From: an uncultured Roseicyclus sp.
GTDB taxonomy: Bacteria; Pseudomonadota; Alphaproteobacteria; Rhodobacterales; Rhodobacteraceae
Direction of reading: 5' to 3'
NCBI GenBank assembly: GCA_947491935.1
Contig: CANLLF010000004.1
Coordinates: 248,001-312,000 of the forward strand
DNA length: 64,000 bases
Shown here one piece after another: positions 9,605 through 18,593 of the stretch. Under the pieces are notes generated by a model, which was given only the letters and a program-made list of their open reading frames with translations, made no database searches and was not told the DNA's origin. The position numbers and the translations under genes were made by a program. Position 1 is the stretch's first letter, and every line of letters begins with the position of its first letter.

Positions 9605-10497
9605 TTGCTGTCTGGGCTTTCGTCGTCGGGCCGGTCATGGACCGGATTGGAAGCTTCGTCAAACGTCGCGTCCGAAGGCGCGGGGAATTCGGGAACGTTC
9701 AGCGCATCGGCCAAACGGGAGGTTGCGGTACCGGGCCGCAGGGGTTGCTGCTGGCTGTCATGGGGCGCCCATCCTGTAAGGAATACGAACTCGAACGTCG
9801 CCTGGATGCGATTTTCTTCCGCCGGATGCCGATTGGCGTAGATCTGGGCCGCACGGGCGAATAGGGCGCGGGGCGGGGTTGCGCGATGTCGGTCGGCCAG
9901 CGCATTGGTTTCGCCCATCGCCCGCAAATCCCGCATCAGCGCAAGGGCATCGCGGTAGGTAACCCTTCGACGCAGGGCATCGGCCACCGGCAAGGCCAGA
10001 CCGGCGCGTTGCAACAGCGCGCCCATATCGCGGATTTCGGCCATCGGCGCGATCCGAGGGCTGATTCCGCCCAGAACTTCCGCCTCTGCCTCCGCCAGCG
10101 CGCCGCGAAGCTCCACCAGCGTGTCCCCACCGAAGCCGACGGCCAGAAACAGGCCATCGGGGCGCAGTGACCGGCGGCATTGCACGATCTGTCCCACCGG
10201 ATCATCGGCCCAATGCAGTGCCATCGCATGGACCACCAGATCATGGGCGTCTGCTTCAAGGTCCAGAAGGTCCTGCGGCGGCACGATCCGCGCGCCCGGT
10301 ATCAATTTGGCCCAAATTTCTGGAAAAGCCGTCACAATCGCCGGTGCCGTAAACGTTCTGTTAACGTCCTGCAGTCTTTCCTGAAGCTCGAAGAGGGCGT
10401 CCTCATGGAGAAACCCGGCCTCATCTATCCGGGCCCGCGCGCGGTGGGCGGCCAAGGATGCGGCATCCGTCAAACGGGGCTGTGTCTGGGCGGGCAT
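9601..10497 (-). CDS. Methyltransferase-fold protein related to NDUFAF5/BioC, degenerate SAM motif
   Basis: This 298-residue protein resembles the alphaproteobacterial relatives of NDUFAF5 (complex I arginine hydroxylase factor): FLHEDALFELQERLQDVNRT near the N-terminus, then MALHWADDPVGQI and LRPDGLFLAVGFGGDTLVEL. In methyltransferases a glycine-rich motif I of the type LDLGCGTG should follow the first segment. Here the matching place reads APAIVTAFPEIW, without glycines. SAM binding may be lost or altered. It is translationally coupled to hemH and divergent from comF. Function is inferred from family resemblance only; a role in respiratory complex assembly would fit the haem context. Confidence 0.7.
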   Translation of the reverse strand: MPAQTQPRLTDAASLAAHRARARIDEAGFLHEDALFELQERLQDVNRTFTAPAIVTAFPEIWAKLIPGARIVPPQDLLDLEADAHDLVVHAMALHWADDPVGQIVQCRRSLRPDGLFLAVGFGGDTLVELRGALAEAEAEVLGGISPRIAPMAEIRDMGALLQRAGLALPVADALRRRVTYRDALALMRDLRAMGETNALADRHRATPPRALFARAAQIYANRHPAEENRIQATFEFVFLTGWAPHDSQQQPLRPGTATSRLADALNVPEFPAPSDATFDEASNPVHDRPDDESPDSK

Positions 10498-10544
10498 AGT
10501 GCATCCGGGGCTGAGGCTGGCTCGCTGAAAAATAGGAGTGGCGT

Positions 10545-11273
10545 TTGAGATTGCAATCGATGTTGCATGCGGTGTTTCCGCCCGAATGCCTGAATTGCAG
10601 TGCCAGGGTGGAAGATGCCTTTGCCATCTGCGGGGAATGCTGGGCCGACACCCCCTTCATCCTCGGATCCGCCTGCGATGCGTGTGGCACCGGCCTGCCC
10701 GGTCAGACCCCAGCCCTCGGTGAGGCGTTGATTTGCCGTGAATGCAACCGTGTGCCCCGGCCCTGGTCCCGGGGTCGCGCGGTGTTCGGCTATGACGGTA
10801 TCGGCCGCAAGATGGTGCTGGCCCTGAAACATGGCGATCGGGCGGACATTGCCCGGGCCGCCGGCCTTTGGCTGGCACGCGCGGCGGCGGATCTGCTGGA
10901 GGACGACCCGCTTATCGTGCCGATACCCCTGCACTGGACGCGTCTGGCGCGGCGGCAGTTCAATCAATCTGCTCTGCTGGCGCAGTCCCTGTCCCGCCAA
11001 TCTGGATGCGAGGTGGAGACAATGGCGCTGCTGCGCCTTCGGCAGACCCCGACCCAGGAAGGCCGCGACAGGGACGCGCGTTACCGCAATGTCGATGAGG
11101 CGATCATCCCGCATCATCGCCATGGCGCCGCGATCAAGGGACGCCACGTCTTGCTGATCGACGACGTCATGACGTCAGGCGCCACATTTTCCGCGGCCAC
11201 CGCGGCCTGCCACAAGGCCGGTGCCGAAAACGTGTCTGTCCTGGCTCTGGCGCGCGTGGGGGATGACACCTAA
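10545..11273 (+). CDS. comF: ComF family phosphoribosyltransferase-like protein
   Basis: This 242-residue protein has an N-terminal double zinc ribbon (Cys 15, 18, 29, 32 and 44, 47, 64, 67) followed by a phosphoribosyltransferase fold with the PRPP loop LLIDDVMTSGATF near residue 205. ComF proteins take part in DNA uptake and perhaps in processing of incoming DNA; the reaction is not known. The start is the TTG at 10545, with AGGAG 6 nt upstream. The divergent neighbour is the methyltransferase-like gene. Glutaredoxin follows on the same strand 38 nt later. ComF alone does not show that the cell is competent. Confidence 0.9.
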   Translation: MRLQSMLHAVFPPECLNCSARVEDAFAICGECWADTPFILGSACDACGTGLPGQTPALGEALICRECNRVPRPWSRGRAVFGYDGIGRKMVLALKHGDRADIARAAGLWLARAAADLLEDDPLIVPIPLHWTRLARRQFNQSALLAQSLSRQSGCEVETMALLRLRQTPTQEGRDRDARYRNVDEAIIPHHRHGAAIKGRHVLLIDDVMTSGATFSAATAACHKAGAENVSVLALARVGDDT

Positions 11274-11311
11274 ATTGACGCGAACGCACAAGGACACGAG
11301 GCCCGCGGGAT

Positions 11312-11572
11312 ATGCCCCAGATTGAAATCTACACCTCGCCGCTTTGCGGCTATTGCCACGCAGCCAAGCGGATGCTTGTCGATAAGGGCGTCAGCTACTC
11401 CGAAATCGACGTCGCCGCCGATCCCGCCAAGCGGCAAGAGATGATGGGCCGCGCCGGTGGCCGCCACACCGTTCCGCAGATTTTCATCTCTGATCGCCAC
11501 ATCGGCGGCTACGACGACATGGCCGCCCTGGAGCGGACCGGCAAGCTCGACCCGCTGCTCGCGGCGGAGTGA
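11312..11572 (+). CDS. grxC: Glutaredoxin 3, GrxC type
   Basis: An 86-residue glutaredoxin with the dithiol active site CGYC at residues 12-15 (here TSPLCGYCHAAK), the cis-proline loop HTVPQIFI and the glutathione-binding GGYDDM segment. It uses glutathione to reduce protein disulfides and ribonucleotide reductase in the cytosol. The start ATG lies after an AAGGAC sequence. Only 55 nt separate it from the MarR gene downstream. Length and motifs are fully normal. Confidence 0.95.
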   Translation: MPQIEIYTSPLCGYCHAAKRMLVDKGVSYSEIDVAADPAKRQEMMGRAGGRHTVPQIFISDRHIGGYDDMAALERTGKLDPLLAAE

Positions 11573-11627
11573 CCCTGCGGCGCGGTTGACCCTTGCGTCA
11601 GGCCGCGCTGCACCGTTTGATCCGGCC

Positions 11628-12071
11628 ATGGCCGACTCCAACGATCCCCTCTCCATTGCGCTGTTCAGCGAAGTCTTCATGGTTGATCAGCTCACTCGTG
11701 CACGCCTGTCCAAGGCGCTGCCGAAAGGGATGGAGCTGAGCCATTTCAGCGTGTTGAACCACCTGGCCGCTGGCAACGAAGAGAAATCGCCGGCCCAACT
11801 CGCGCGCGTGTTTCACCTGACGCGGGGGGCCATGACCAATACGCTCAACCGATTGGAATGGGCGGGCCATATCCATGTGCGGCCCGATTGGGACGATGCG
11901 CGCCGCAAGATGATTTCGATCAGCCCGGCAGGCCGCCGCGCCCGCGATGCGGCGGTGTCGGCCATCGCGCCGATCCTGTCGGATACCGTGGCAGAGGTTG
12001 GCGCGGAACAGGTGCGTTCGATCCTCCCCGTGCTGCGCACGATGCGCAAGCGTCTGGAGCAGGACGATTAG
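11628..12071 (+). CDS. MarR family transcriptional regulator
   Basis: A 147-residue protein with the winged-helix MarR layout: a dimerisation helix at the N-terminus, [20 protein letters not shown] as the first helices, the recognition helix in [18 protein letters not shown], and a wing with [19 protein letters not shown]. Such regulators usually repress nearby genes and respond to phenolic or oxidative ligands. The start ATG at 11628 lacks a strong ribosome binding site, and the frame stays open upstream to 11457 inside grxC. Its stop overlaps the ubiG stop by 4 nt. The target genes cannot be read from the sequence. Confidence 0.88.
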   Translation: MADSNDPLSIALFSEVFMVDQLTRARLSKALPKGMELSHFSVLNHLAAGNEEKSPAQLARVFHLTRGAMTNTLNRLEWAGHIHVRPDWDDARRKMISISPAGRRARDAAVSAIAPILSDTVAEVGAEQVRSILPVLRTMRKRLEQDD

Positions 12072-12817
12072 GCCCGCTTCACCGATGCGGTGACGTAATT
12101 CACGCTCAGATCCCGGTCGCTCAGTCCCCAGGTCCACAAGACCGGATTGAAGATGAACCCCTTGCGATCCACGGGGTCGAGGCCCGCCTGTCGGATCAAC
12201 TCGAAAAGCTCATCTGGCGTGATGAATTTCGACCATTCATGGGTGCCTTTCGGCAGCCACCGCATCACATGCTCCGCCCCGATGATTGCCATCAGGTAGC
12301 TCTTGGGATTGCGGTTCAGGGTTGAGCAGACCATCAGGCCGCCGGGTTTCAGAAGCTGTTGGCACGCCGTCAGATAGGCCAACGGATCGGCCACGTGCTC
12401 CACCACCTCCATGTTCAGGACAACGTCGAATTGTTCGCCATCGGCGGCCATCGCCTCCGCCGTCGTGTGGCGATAGTCGATCTCGAGGCCCGATTGCTCG
12501 GCATGGAGCTGCGCCACCGGTATGTTGCGCTCTGCCGCATCGGCCCCCACCACGTCGGCCCCCAGCCGCGCCATCGGTTCGGCCAGCAACCCGCCGCCGC
12601 ACCCGATATCGAGGATCCGCAACCCGGCAAAGGGCGCTTCACCCTTCAGATCGCGCCCGAACTCCGCGGCGATCTGGCTGGTGATGTAATCGAGCCGCGT
12701 CGGGTTGAGCATATGGAGTGGCTTGAACTTGCCGTTCACGTCCCACCACTCGGCGGCCATGGCCTCGAACTTCGCAACCTCTGCGGCGTCAACGGTGCTT
12801 GCAGCTGCAGCGCTCAT
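12068..12817 (-). CDS. ubiG: Ubiquinone biosynthesis O-methyltransferase UbiG
   Basis: UbiG carries out both O-methylations in ubiquinone synthesis, at the membrane face of the cytosol. The 249-residue protein shows [19 protein letters not shown] at the N-terminus, SAM motif [16 protein letters not shown], and the typical [11 protein letters not shown] and [11 protein letters not shown] segments; the C-terminus has [19 protein letters not shown]. The start is set at the ATG at 12817, which has GAGGGG 6 nt upstream; in-frame ATG and TTG codons at 12823 and 12841 are less well placed. It is divergent from the aminopeptidase gene with about 70 nt between. Confidence 0.96.
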   Translation of the reverse strand: MSAAAASTVDAAEVAKFEAMAAEWWDVNGKFKPLHMLNPTRLDYITSQIAAEFGRDLKGEAPFAGLRILDIGCGGGLLAEPMARLGADVVGADAAERNIPVAQLHAEQSGLEIDYRHTTAEAMAADGEQFDVVLNMEVVEHVADPLAYLTACQQLLKPGGLMVCSTLNRNPKSYLMAIIGAEHVMRWLPKGTHEWSKFITPDELFELIRQAGLDPVDRKGFIFNPVLWTWGLSDRDLSVNYVTASVKRA

Positions 12818-12886
12818 GGACATCCCCTCAATCTCTTGCAAATCTCAACGTGCCGATCCTGGCTCATCGGTCTATATAGGACGGGC

Positions 12887-13876
12887 ATGGATAAGTTCTC
12901 CGGTCAAAAGCGCGCAAGCTCGCATTTGTTCCCGCCGATCGACCCGTTTGATCAGCGCATGCTTGATGTGGGTGATGGCCATCACATCTATGTGGAACAA
13001 TGCGGTAACCCTCGCGGTGCGCCGGTTGTGGTGCTCCATGGCGGTCCCGGTGGCGGGTGCAGCCCCGCGATGCGGCGGTACTTCGATCCGTCGATCTGGC
13101 GGATCATCCTGTTCGACCAACGTGGCTGCGGCCGGTCGCGGCCCCATGCCTCCACCCGCGCCAACACGACCTGGCACTTGGTCGCGGATATCGAGCGCAT
13201 CCGCCACACTCTTGGCATTGATCGCTGGGCCGTCTTTGGCGGATCCTGGGGTGCAACGCTTGGCTTGATCTACGCGGAAACGCACCCCGATGCGGTAGCC
13301 TATCTGGCGCTGCGCGGCGTGTTCCTGTCGATGCAGCGCGAGTTGGATTGGTTCTACGGCGGCGGGGCTGGGCAGTTCTGGCCCGATCAGTGGAACCGTT
13401 TCCTGAGCCTCGTGCCCGAGGAAGAGCGGGGCGACGTGATCGCCGCCTATAACCGGCGTCTGTTTTCCGGTGACCTGATGGTCGAAACCCGCTTTGCCCG
13501 TGCCTGGGCCGCGTGGGAGAATGCGCTGGCCTCGATGGACAGCGACGGCCATGGTGGCGAAAGCCCGGCCGATTATGCCCGCGCCTTCGCCCGGCTCGAG
13601 AACCACTATTTCGTCAACAAGGGCTTCCTCGAGGAAGATGGCCAGATCCTGCGCGATCTGCACCGTATCGCCCATATCCCCGGCGCTATCGTGCAGGGGC
13701 GCTATGACATGATCTGCCCGCCCATTTCGGCCCATCGCCTGGCCAAGGGATGGGCCGCCGGACGCCTCCACATGGTGCGCGGCGCGGGCCACGCGCTCAG
13801 CGAGTCCGGGATCAGTATGGAGCTTGTCCGCATCATGCGCGGCGTCGGCGACAAGCGCACGAAATACGGGCTTTAG
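12887..13876 (+). CDS. pip: Proline iminopeptidase
   Basis: This 329-residue alpha/beta-hydrolase of family S33 releases N-terminal proline from peptides. The oxyanion loop HGGPGG is at residues 51-56 and the nucleophile Ser120 lies in GGSWG. The acid and base are visible in QGRYDMICPP and GAGHALSES. Further family marks are FDQRGCGRSRPHAS and RGVFL. The start ATG at 12887 has a short leader; a TATATAG sequence a few bases upstream could be the -10 element. Length is normal. The longer open frame upstream runs through ubiG antisense and is not coding. Confidence 0.96.
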   Translation: MDKFSGQKRASSHLFPPIDPFDQRMLDVGDGHHIYVEQCGNPRGAPVVVLHGGPGGGCSPAMRRYFDPSIWRIILFDQRGCGRSRPHASTRANTTWHLVADIERIRHTLGIDRWAVFGGSWGATLGLIYAETHPDAVAYLALRGVFLSMQRELDWFYGGGAGQFWPDQWNRFLSLVPEEERGDVIAAYNRRLFSGDLMVETRFARAWAAWENALASMDSDGHGGESPADYARAFARLENHYFVNKGFLEEDGQILRDLHRIAHIPGAIVQGRYDMICPPISAHRLAKGWAAGRLHMVRGAGHALSESGISMELVRIMRGVGDKRTKYGL

Positions 13877-13959
13877 CCTTACCCCTTCGAACCTCGGCGC
13901 AAACTCAATTGCTATAGGATTGATATATCGATCTCCGCGACGGGTATGGTTAACAGATG

Positions 13960-15198
13960 CTATTCGCCGGGCCGACCCTCATCCTTGCGTGGCGTCAAAC
14001 CGTATCGCTCGACCACCCGCCAGACGTGATCCGGAACCATATTCTTGACCCGCGCCGGGTAGGTGCGCCGCAGGTGAAGGATTGTCTCGATTGCCTTCAT
14101 CTCCACCCGAGCGCGCGCAAACTCCAGACCCCGCGGCCCGATGCGTGGTTGCAGGAACGACACGACCGGGCGCAGCCAGTCGGGCATCGATCTGAGCGGC
14201 AATCCACCGGCAGCGCGCTCGGTATTCGCCAGGAATCCCTTGACCGCACCTTCGCGTTTTCCTTTGTCGGTCAGCGGTTTGGTGACCAGTCTGTCACCAA
14301 GCATATCCAGCATCTCTGCGCCGCGATCGTTACGCGCAATCACCCACTGATCCCCGTCGCCTCCCATATAGCCCACGGTGATATCGGCCAGCCGATTGGT
14401 GTAATCCACGCAGGTCTTGCAGGTCATCGGAAAGAAATCCGGTGGCAGTTTGGAGATCGGCAGCTTCAGGAACGGGATCACGCGGTCCGGTCGGCCATCG
14501 TCAAAGCGCAGTTCCACGCGGTAGTCGGCACGGAATTCCAGATAGTTGATCGCGTCGGCGCGATCATCCAAGAGTCTGAGAAAACTATGAAAATTCTCGG
14601 TGCTGGTATTGTCGGAGCAGGGCGTTCCTATGACATAAAGCCGCTCAAGCCCCAGCTCCGCCTCGATCTGTCTGAGGGCGTAGACCTGACACGGGATGCC
14701 GACAACCGCGATCCTTGTATGCCCATGCACCATCGCCGGCGTCAGGGCGGCGAGCGTCGGAGCGTATCCCATGCGCATCCCACGGCACTGCGCCATATCC
14801 TCAGGGTCGGTCACGATCACCGGCATCGGTTTCCAGCGATCATTCGGGTCCGGAGCGACGGCCAGAACCGCGGTAACAGCGCCCCTGCGCAACAATTCCG
14901 TGGCCAGTTCGGTGGTCAGCCCTGTCCATTGCGCGCCGGGGGCGGCAGGGCTCAGCCGCGCCCGCAGCATCGACTGGGTCACACCGAAAAACGCTTCCTC
15001 TCCCAGATCCGGATCGGCCGCCCGGCCGTGGATCCGCCGTTCCGATCCCGGGTAGTCGGGCTGGATGAACTGGCAGGCCCGCCCACAAGCCTTGCCATCC
15101 CCCATCCGGCTGATGCCGCAATCGGTACACAGGCCCGGGCGCGGCTCGCCCCCGATATGGGGCACCACGATGCCGGATCGGCCAGTATCTTTCGCCAT
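13960..15198 (-). CDS. F420 hydrogenase/dehydrogenase beta-subunit family protein, probably BciB-like 8-vinyl reductase
   Basis: This 412-residue protein belongs to the Fe-S flavoprotein family that includes FrhB, FpoF and the divinyl chlorophyllide 8-vinyl reductase BciB. Near the N-terminus Cys 24, 27, 38 and 42 form a cluster-binding set (GLCTDCG, then KACGRACQFIQPDY). Later GIPCQVYALRQ, GTPCSDNTSTENF and MTCKTCVDYTNRLADITVG match the BciB pattern as I remember it. BciB uses reduced ferredoxin to reduce the 8-vinyl group in bacteriochlorophyll synthesis. The start is the ATG at 15198, with GGAG 9 nt upstream. No other photosynthesis gene is in the window, so the substrate assignment is tentative. 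Confidence 0.75.
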   Translation of the reverse strand: MAKDTGRSGIVVPHIGGEPRPGLCTDCGISRMGDGKACGRACQFIQPDYPGSERRIHGRAADPDLGEEAFFGVTQSMLRARLSPAAPGAQWTGLTTELATELLRRGAVTAVLAVAPDPNDRWKPMPVIVTDPEDMAQCRGMRMGYAPTLAALTPAMVHGHTRIAVVGIPCQVYALRQIEAELGLERLYVIGTPCSDNTSTENFHSFLRLLDDRADAINYLEFRADYRVELRFDDGRPDRVIPFLKLPISKLPPDFFPMTCKTCVDYTNRLADITVGYMGGDGDQWVIARNDRGAEMLDMLGDRLVTKPLTDKGKREGAVKGFLANTERAAGGLPLRSMPDWLRPVVSFLQPRIGPRGLEFARARVEMKAIETILHLRRTYPARVKNMVPDHVWRVVERYGLTPRKDEGRPGE

Positions 15199-15337
15199 GG
15201 CGCAGATCTCCAACGGAGGGTTCACTATCTGGAGTGCGAGGAATTGAGTCAATAAAACCGCATGGCTATGGTGCCGGTTGCCGTTTCGGACCGCCCGAGA
15301 ACCTGGACCGTATCGCGATCCGACCACGGGAGACCCC

Positions 15338-15414
15338 TGGCGACCCCGGCAGGATTCGAACCTGCAACCTGCCCCTTAGGAGGGGGCTGCTCTATCCAGT
15401 TGAGCCACGGGGCC
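15338..15414 (-). tRNA. tRNA-Arg (anticodon CCT)
   Basis: The minus strand folds into a full cloverleaf of 77 nt with an encoded CCA end. The acceptor stem pairs GGCCCCG with CGGGGTC (one G-U pair). The anticodon stem GCCCC/GGGGC holds the loop CTCCTAA, giving anticodon CCT. The T arm carries GGTTCGAATCC. It reads AGG codons, which are rare in this GC-rich genome. It lies between the BciB-like gene and the LacI regulator. Confidence 0.97.
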
Positions 15415-15448
15415 ACGCTGTCTTGTTGTCCGTGATTTGTGCCGATCC

Positions 15449-15462
15449 CGCAAGCGCTTGCG
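15449..15462. promoter_or_regulatory. Perfect palindrome, likely LacI-family operator
   Basis: The sequence CGCAAGCGCTTGCG is a perfect 14-bp palindrome with the central CG typical of LacI/GalR-family operators. It lies 57 bp before the TTG start of the LacI-type gene at 15520, where an autoregulatory operator would be expected. No experiment is implied; the call rests on symmetry, the family's known operator style and position. Confidence 0.75.
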
Positions 15463-15519
15463 AAGGGACGCGCGGCAAGCGTATCAAGAGGCAGGCGCAC
15501 ACGACCAAAGGACGCAGCC

Positions 15520-16545
15520 TTGCGCGGACGCAATCCATTTGACGGCAAACCCCAGATGACCCTCCGGGACGTGGCCGATGCCGCCGGTGTCAGCGAAATG
15601 ACCGTCAGCCGTGTTCTTCGCAATCGTGGCGACGTGTCGGACCGCACGCGGGAACGGGTGTTTGAAGCCGCGCGCGCGCTTGGATATGTGCCCAACAAGA
15701 TTGCTGGGGCTCTGGCCTCGAACCGGGTGAACCTTGTGGGTGTGGTGATCCCGTCGCTCAGCAACATGGTGTTCCCCGATGTGCTGCACGGCATCGGTGC
15801 GGTTCTGGACGATACGCCCCTCCAGCCGGTGATCGGGACGTCGAAATACGATCGCGACCGCGAGGAGAAGGTGATTTACGAGATGCTGTCGTGGCGTCCG
15901 TCGGGCCTGATCGTTGCGGGGCTGGAGCATTCCGAGGCCGCCCGCGCCATGATGCGGAATGCAGGCGTGCCGGTGGTCGAGGTCATGGACGTGGACGGCG
16001 ATCCGGTTGCCGCCGCCGTGGGGATCAGCCACCAGGCTGCGGGCCGCGCGATGGCCTCCGAGATCGTGGCGCGTAGCTATAGCCGCATCGGGTATCTTGG
16101 TTCCTCCTCCATCGCGGATGCCCGGGCGCAGAAGCGATATCGCGGATTCAAGGCAGGTCTGTCAGAGGCTGGATTGGAGTTGGCCGACGAGATCTTTTAT
16201 GATGGTGCCTCCGGGTTCGGCACCGGGCGTGGTATGACCCAAGCCCTGATGGAGCGGACCTCCGATTTAGATTTTCTGTACTATAATACGGATATGAATG
16301 CTGCGGGTGGGCTTCTGTATTGTTTGGAAAAAGGCCTCGATATCCCTGGTGAGATCGGCCTGGCCGGATTCAATTCCTTTGAAGTGCTCGATGGGCTGCC
16401 GATGCGGATCGCAACCATGGACAGCCAGCGGGACCAGATCGGTCGGAAGGCGGCGGAGTTGATGGTCGCCAATGAGCTGACAACCGAAGTCGTGCGGTTG
16501 GAGCCAGAGTTCCTGCCCGGCGATACGGTCCGTGCGAAGGCTTGA
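15520..16545 (+). CDS. LacI family transcriptional regulator, gluconate-type
   Basis: A 341-residue protein with an N-terminal LacI helix-turn-helix (LRDVADAAGVSEMTVSRVLR) and hinge (ALGYVPNKIAGALASNR), then a periplasmic-binding-protein-like effector domain (NLVGVVIPSLSNMVFPDVL). The closest family I recall is the gluconate regulator GntR. The start is the TTG at 15520, with AAAGGA 7 nt upstream; ATG codons at 15439 and 15556 lack such a site. No sugar transport or catabolic gene is next to it, so its regulon must be elsewhere. A perfect palindrome upstream suggests autoregulation. Confidence 0.9.
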   Translation: MRGRNPFDGKPQMTLRDVADAAGVSEMTVSRVLRNRGDVSDRTRERVFEAARALGYVPNKIAGALASNRVNLVGVVIPSLSNMVFPDVLHGIGAVLDDTPLQPVIGTSKYDRDREEKVIYEMLSWRPSGLIVAGLEHSEAARAMMRNAGVPVVEVMDVDGDPVAAAVGISHQAAGRAMASEIVARSYSRIGYLGSSSIADARAQKRYRGFKAGLSEAGLELADEIFYDGASGFGTGRGMTQALMERTSDLDFLYYNTDMNAAGGLLYCLEKGLDIPGEIGLAGFNSFEVLDGLPMRIATMDSQRDQIGRKAAELMVANELTTEVVRLEPEFLPGDTVRAKA

Positions 16546-16581
16546 TTTGTGCATCACCCGCCGCGTCCACCGGAGGGATAG

Positions 16582-16785
16582 GGCACCACGATCTCCCGTG
16601 AAGACGGACTTGACGGCCATCGCACGGATCTTTCCCAATTCCGTGCGCGACATGGCCGTCTCGTTTCGACCGAAGGCCACGATGGCTGGACGTCGTTCCG
16701 TCAGTCAAAGGCGTCGGTTGTCCAATACGACCACACCGTCTTTGCGACGGATCGGTGGGCGATTGTGGTGACGTTGCCGGGATAG
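16582..16785 (+). pseudogene. Possible remnant of a protein C-terminus
   Basis: Between the LacI gene and sdaA there is an open frame of 67 codons directly after a TAG. It has no ATG, GTG or TTG before its middle, and codon third positions are GC-rich, like real genes here. The predicted end (GHDGWTSFRQSKASVVQYD, then a hydrophobic end ...DRWAIVVTLPG) looks like the C-terminus of a folded protein. I do not recognise the family. It may be a decayed gene whose 5' part is lost, or chance. Nothing else was found in this 255-nt gap. Confidence 0.3.
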
Positions 16786-16800
16786 GCCAGCGCATCGTCT

Positions 16801-18216
16801 TCAGCATTCCGGCAAGTTCACGGCTAGCCCGCCCTGGCTGGTTTCCTTGTACCTTGTCGACATGTCGATGCCGGTCTGGCGCATCGCCTCGATGCAATTG
16901 TCCAGCGGCATGAAGTGTGTGCCGTCGCCGCGCAGGGCCAGCGATGCGGCGGACACGGCCTTGATCGCGCCCAACCCGTTGCGTTCGATGCAGGGCACCT
17001 GCACCAGCCCGCCCACCGGATCACACGTCATGCCAAGGTGATGTTCCAGCGCGATTTCAGCGGCGTTTTCAACCTGCTCATTTGTCCCGCCCAAGGCGGC
17101 GCAGAGGCCGGCAGCGGCCATGGCAGAGGCGCTGCCAACCTCCCCCTGACAGCCCACTTCAGCTCCCGAGATCGACGCGTTGTGCTTGATCAGCCCGCCA
17201 ATTGCGGCGGCGGTCATCAGGAAGGTGCGGCGGCCTTCTTCCGTGGCCCCGATGCAGTGGTCGCGGTAGTAGCGCAGGACGGCGGGCACCACACCCGCCG
17301 CGCCATTGGTGGGTGAGGTCACGACGCGCCCACCTGCGGCGTTTTCCTCATTCACGGCCATCGCGTAGACCGAGAGCCAGTCGTTGGCGACATGGGGCTG
17401 CGCCTGATTGGTTCCGGCCTCGGCCTTCAGCTGATCAAGGATGTGCTTGGCGCGGCGTTTCACGCGCAGGCCGCCAGGAAGTTCGCCATCCATGCGCAGG
17501 CCCCGGTCGATGCAATCGTCCATCGCGGCCCAGATCGCATCGACGCGGCTCTGCACCTCAGTGCGGGGGGCGAGGGCGGCCTCGTTTTCCCATTTCATCT
17601 GCGCGATGGATTTGCCAGTGGTGCGCCCCATCGACAGCATTTCCTGGGCGGATCCAAAGGGGTGCGGGAATCCTTCGGCCTCCTTCTCCTGGTGGAAGGC
17701 ATCGGCCCCGCCTTGGTTTTGCGCCTCCAACTCCCGCGCGGTCAGGACGAAGCCACCGCCAATGGAGTAATAGGTCTCCTCCAGATAGAGGTGTCCCACC
17801 GTGTCGAAGGCGCGCAGCACCATGCCGTTTGCGTGGCCCGGCAGCACCGTGTCGTAGTCGAAGATCAGGTCTCGATCCGGGGCGAACTGCAGGGGCGGCA
17901 GCCCCGGCGGGCTCACCACACCTTCGGTGCGGATCTCGGCCTCAAGCTCTTCGGCGCGGTCGGGATCAAGCGTGGCGGGCTCGAACCCCGCAAACCCCAG
18001 GATAACGGCGCGATCCGTCGCATGCCCCTTGCCGGTAAAGGCCAGTGAGCCATGCAGGGAACAGCCCAGCGCCGCCAGCTCGCCGGCCCCCGGCTCCTTC
18101 TCTCGCCCGGTTCGCAAGTCCTCCAGAAACCGCGCGGCGGCGCTCATCGGGCCCATCGTGTGAGACGAGGATGGGCCGACGCCGATTTTGAAGATATCGA
18201 AGATGCTGAGAAACAT
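16801..18216 (-). CDS. sdaA: L-serine ammonia-lyase, single-chain iron-sulfur type
   Basis: This enzyme turns L-serine into pyruvate and ammonia using an oxygen-sensitive [4Fe-4S] cluster. The 471-residue protein starts [20 protein letters not shown], a near-invariant family beginning. The C-terminal alpha domain shows [14 protein letters not shown] and [18 protein letters not shown], which hold the cluster cysteines, and ends in [10 protein letters not shown], whose tail is known to reach into the active site. The ATG at 18216 is chosen because of the family start; the frame remains open upstream to 18636 without homology. It is divergent from the chemoreceptor gene. Confidence 0.96.
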   Translation of the reverse strand: MFLSIFDIFKIGVGPSSSHTMGPMSAAARFLEDLRTGREKEPGAGELAALGCSLHGSLAFTGKGHATDRAVILGFAGFEPATLDPDRAEELEAEIRTEGVVSPPGLPPLQFAPDRDLIFDYDTVLPGHANGMVLRAFDTVGHLYLEETYYSIGGGFVLTARELEAQNQGGADAFHQEKEAEGFPHPFGSAQEMLSMGRTTGKSIAQMKWENEAALAPRTEVQSRVDAIWAAMDDCIDRGLRMDGELPGGLRVKRRAKHILDQLKAEAGTNQAQPHVANDWLSVYAMAVNEENAAGGRVVTSPTNGAAGVVPAVLRYYRDHCIGATEEGRRTFLMTAAAIGGLIKHNASISGAEVGCQGEVGSASAMAAAGLCAALGGTNEQVENAAEIALEHHLGMTCDPVGGLVQVPCIERNGLGAIKAVSAASLALRGDGTHFMPLDNCIEAMRQTGIDMSTRYKETSQGGLAVNLPEC

Positions 18217-18593
18217 GGCCCGCCCTGCGCATTGGTTTGCAGCGGACCATAGGCGATTGGCGCGGACGCCCAAAGCGGGAAACGACGCCGCGCGCACCGT
18301 GGCCGACGCGGTCAGCTGTCGGTGCCGCCGCGCCGTCATTGGAGCGTTTACCAGTTGATAGGGCTTCTCTGATCTTTTCACGGCGTTTTTTGGGGCTTGG
18401 TCATATGGACGAATCACTGCGCGCGGGCCGCGTCGACGGCGTTTTCTGGTTTGAATCGGAGGATGGTTTGGCGGTTGCGGGGATGAGTCCGTGACCATCC
18501 GCGGCAACGGTCGGGCGGCGGTATCGATACGTTTCGTCGGAGCCACCGCCAATCGGGCGCGCCCGGGATCGGCCCAAACAAAGGACGTGTCCG
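18217..18593. other. 377-nt divergent intergenic region
   Basis: This gap lies between the divergent sdaA and chemoreceptor genes and must hold both promoters. An AAAGGAC ribosome binding site precedes the chemoreceptor ATG. One tiny frame at 18405-18494 (29 residues, MDESLRAGRVDGVFWFESED) has no convincing ribosome binding site and is not called as a gene. No tRNA, terminator or strong repeat was seen. Confidence 0.5.

Noticed and set aside
13907-13924. AATTGCTATAGGATTGAT, nearly repeated at 44396-44413
   Set aside because: 16 of 18 positions match, but two copies in AT-rich gene ends are not enough to claim a repeat family.
18405-18494. A 29-residue frame in the sdaA/chemoreceptor gap
   Set aside because: No convincing ribosome binding site or similarity; may be chance.
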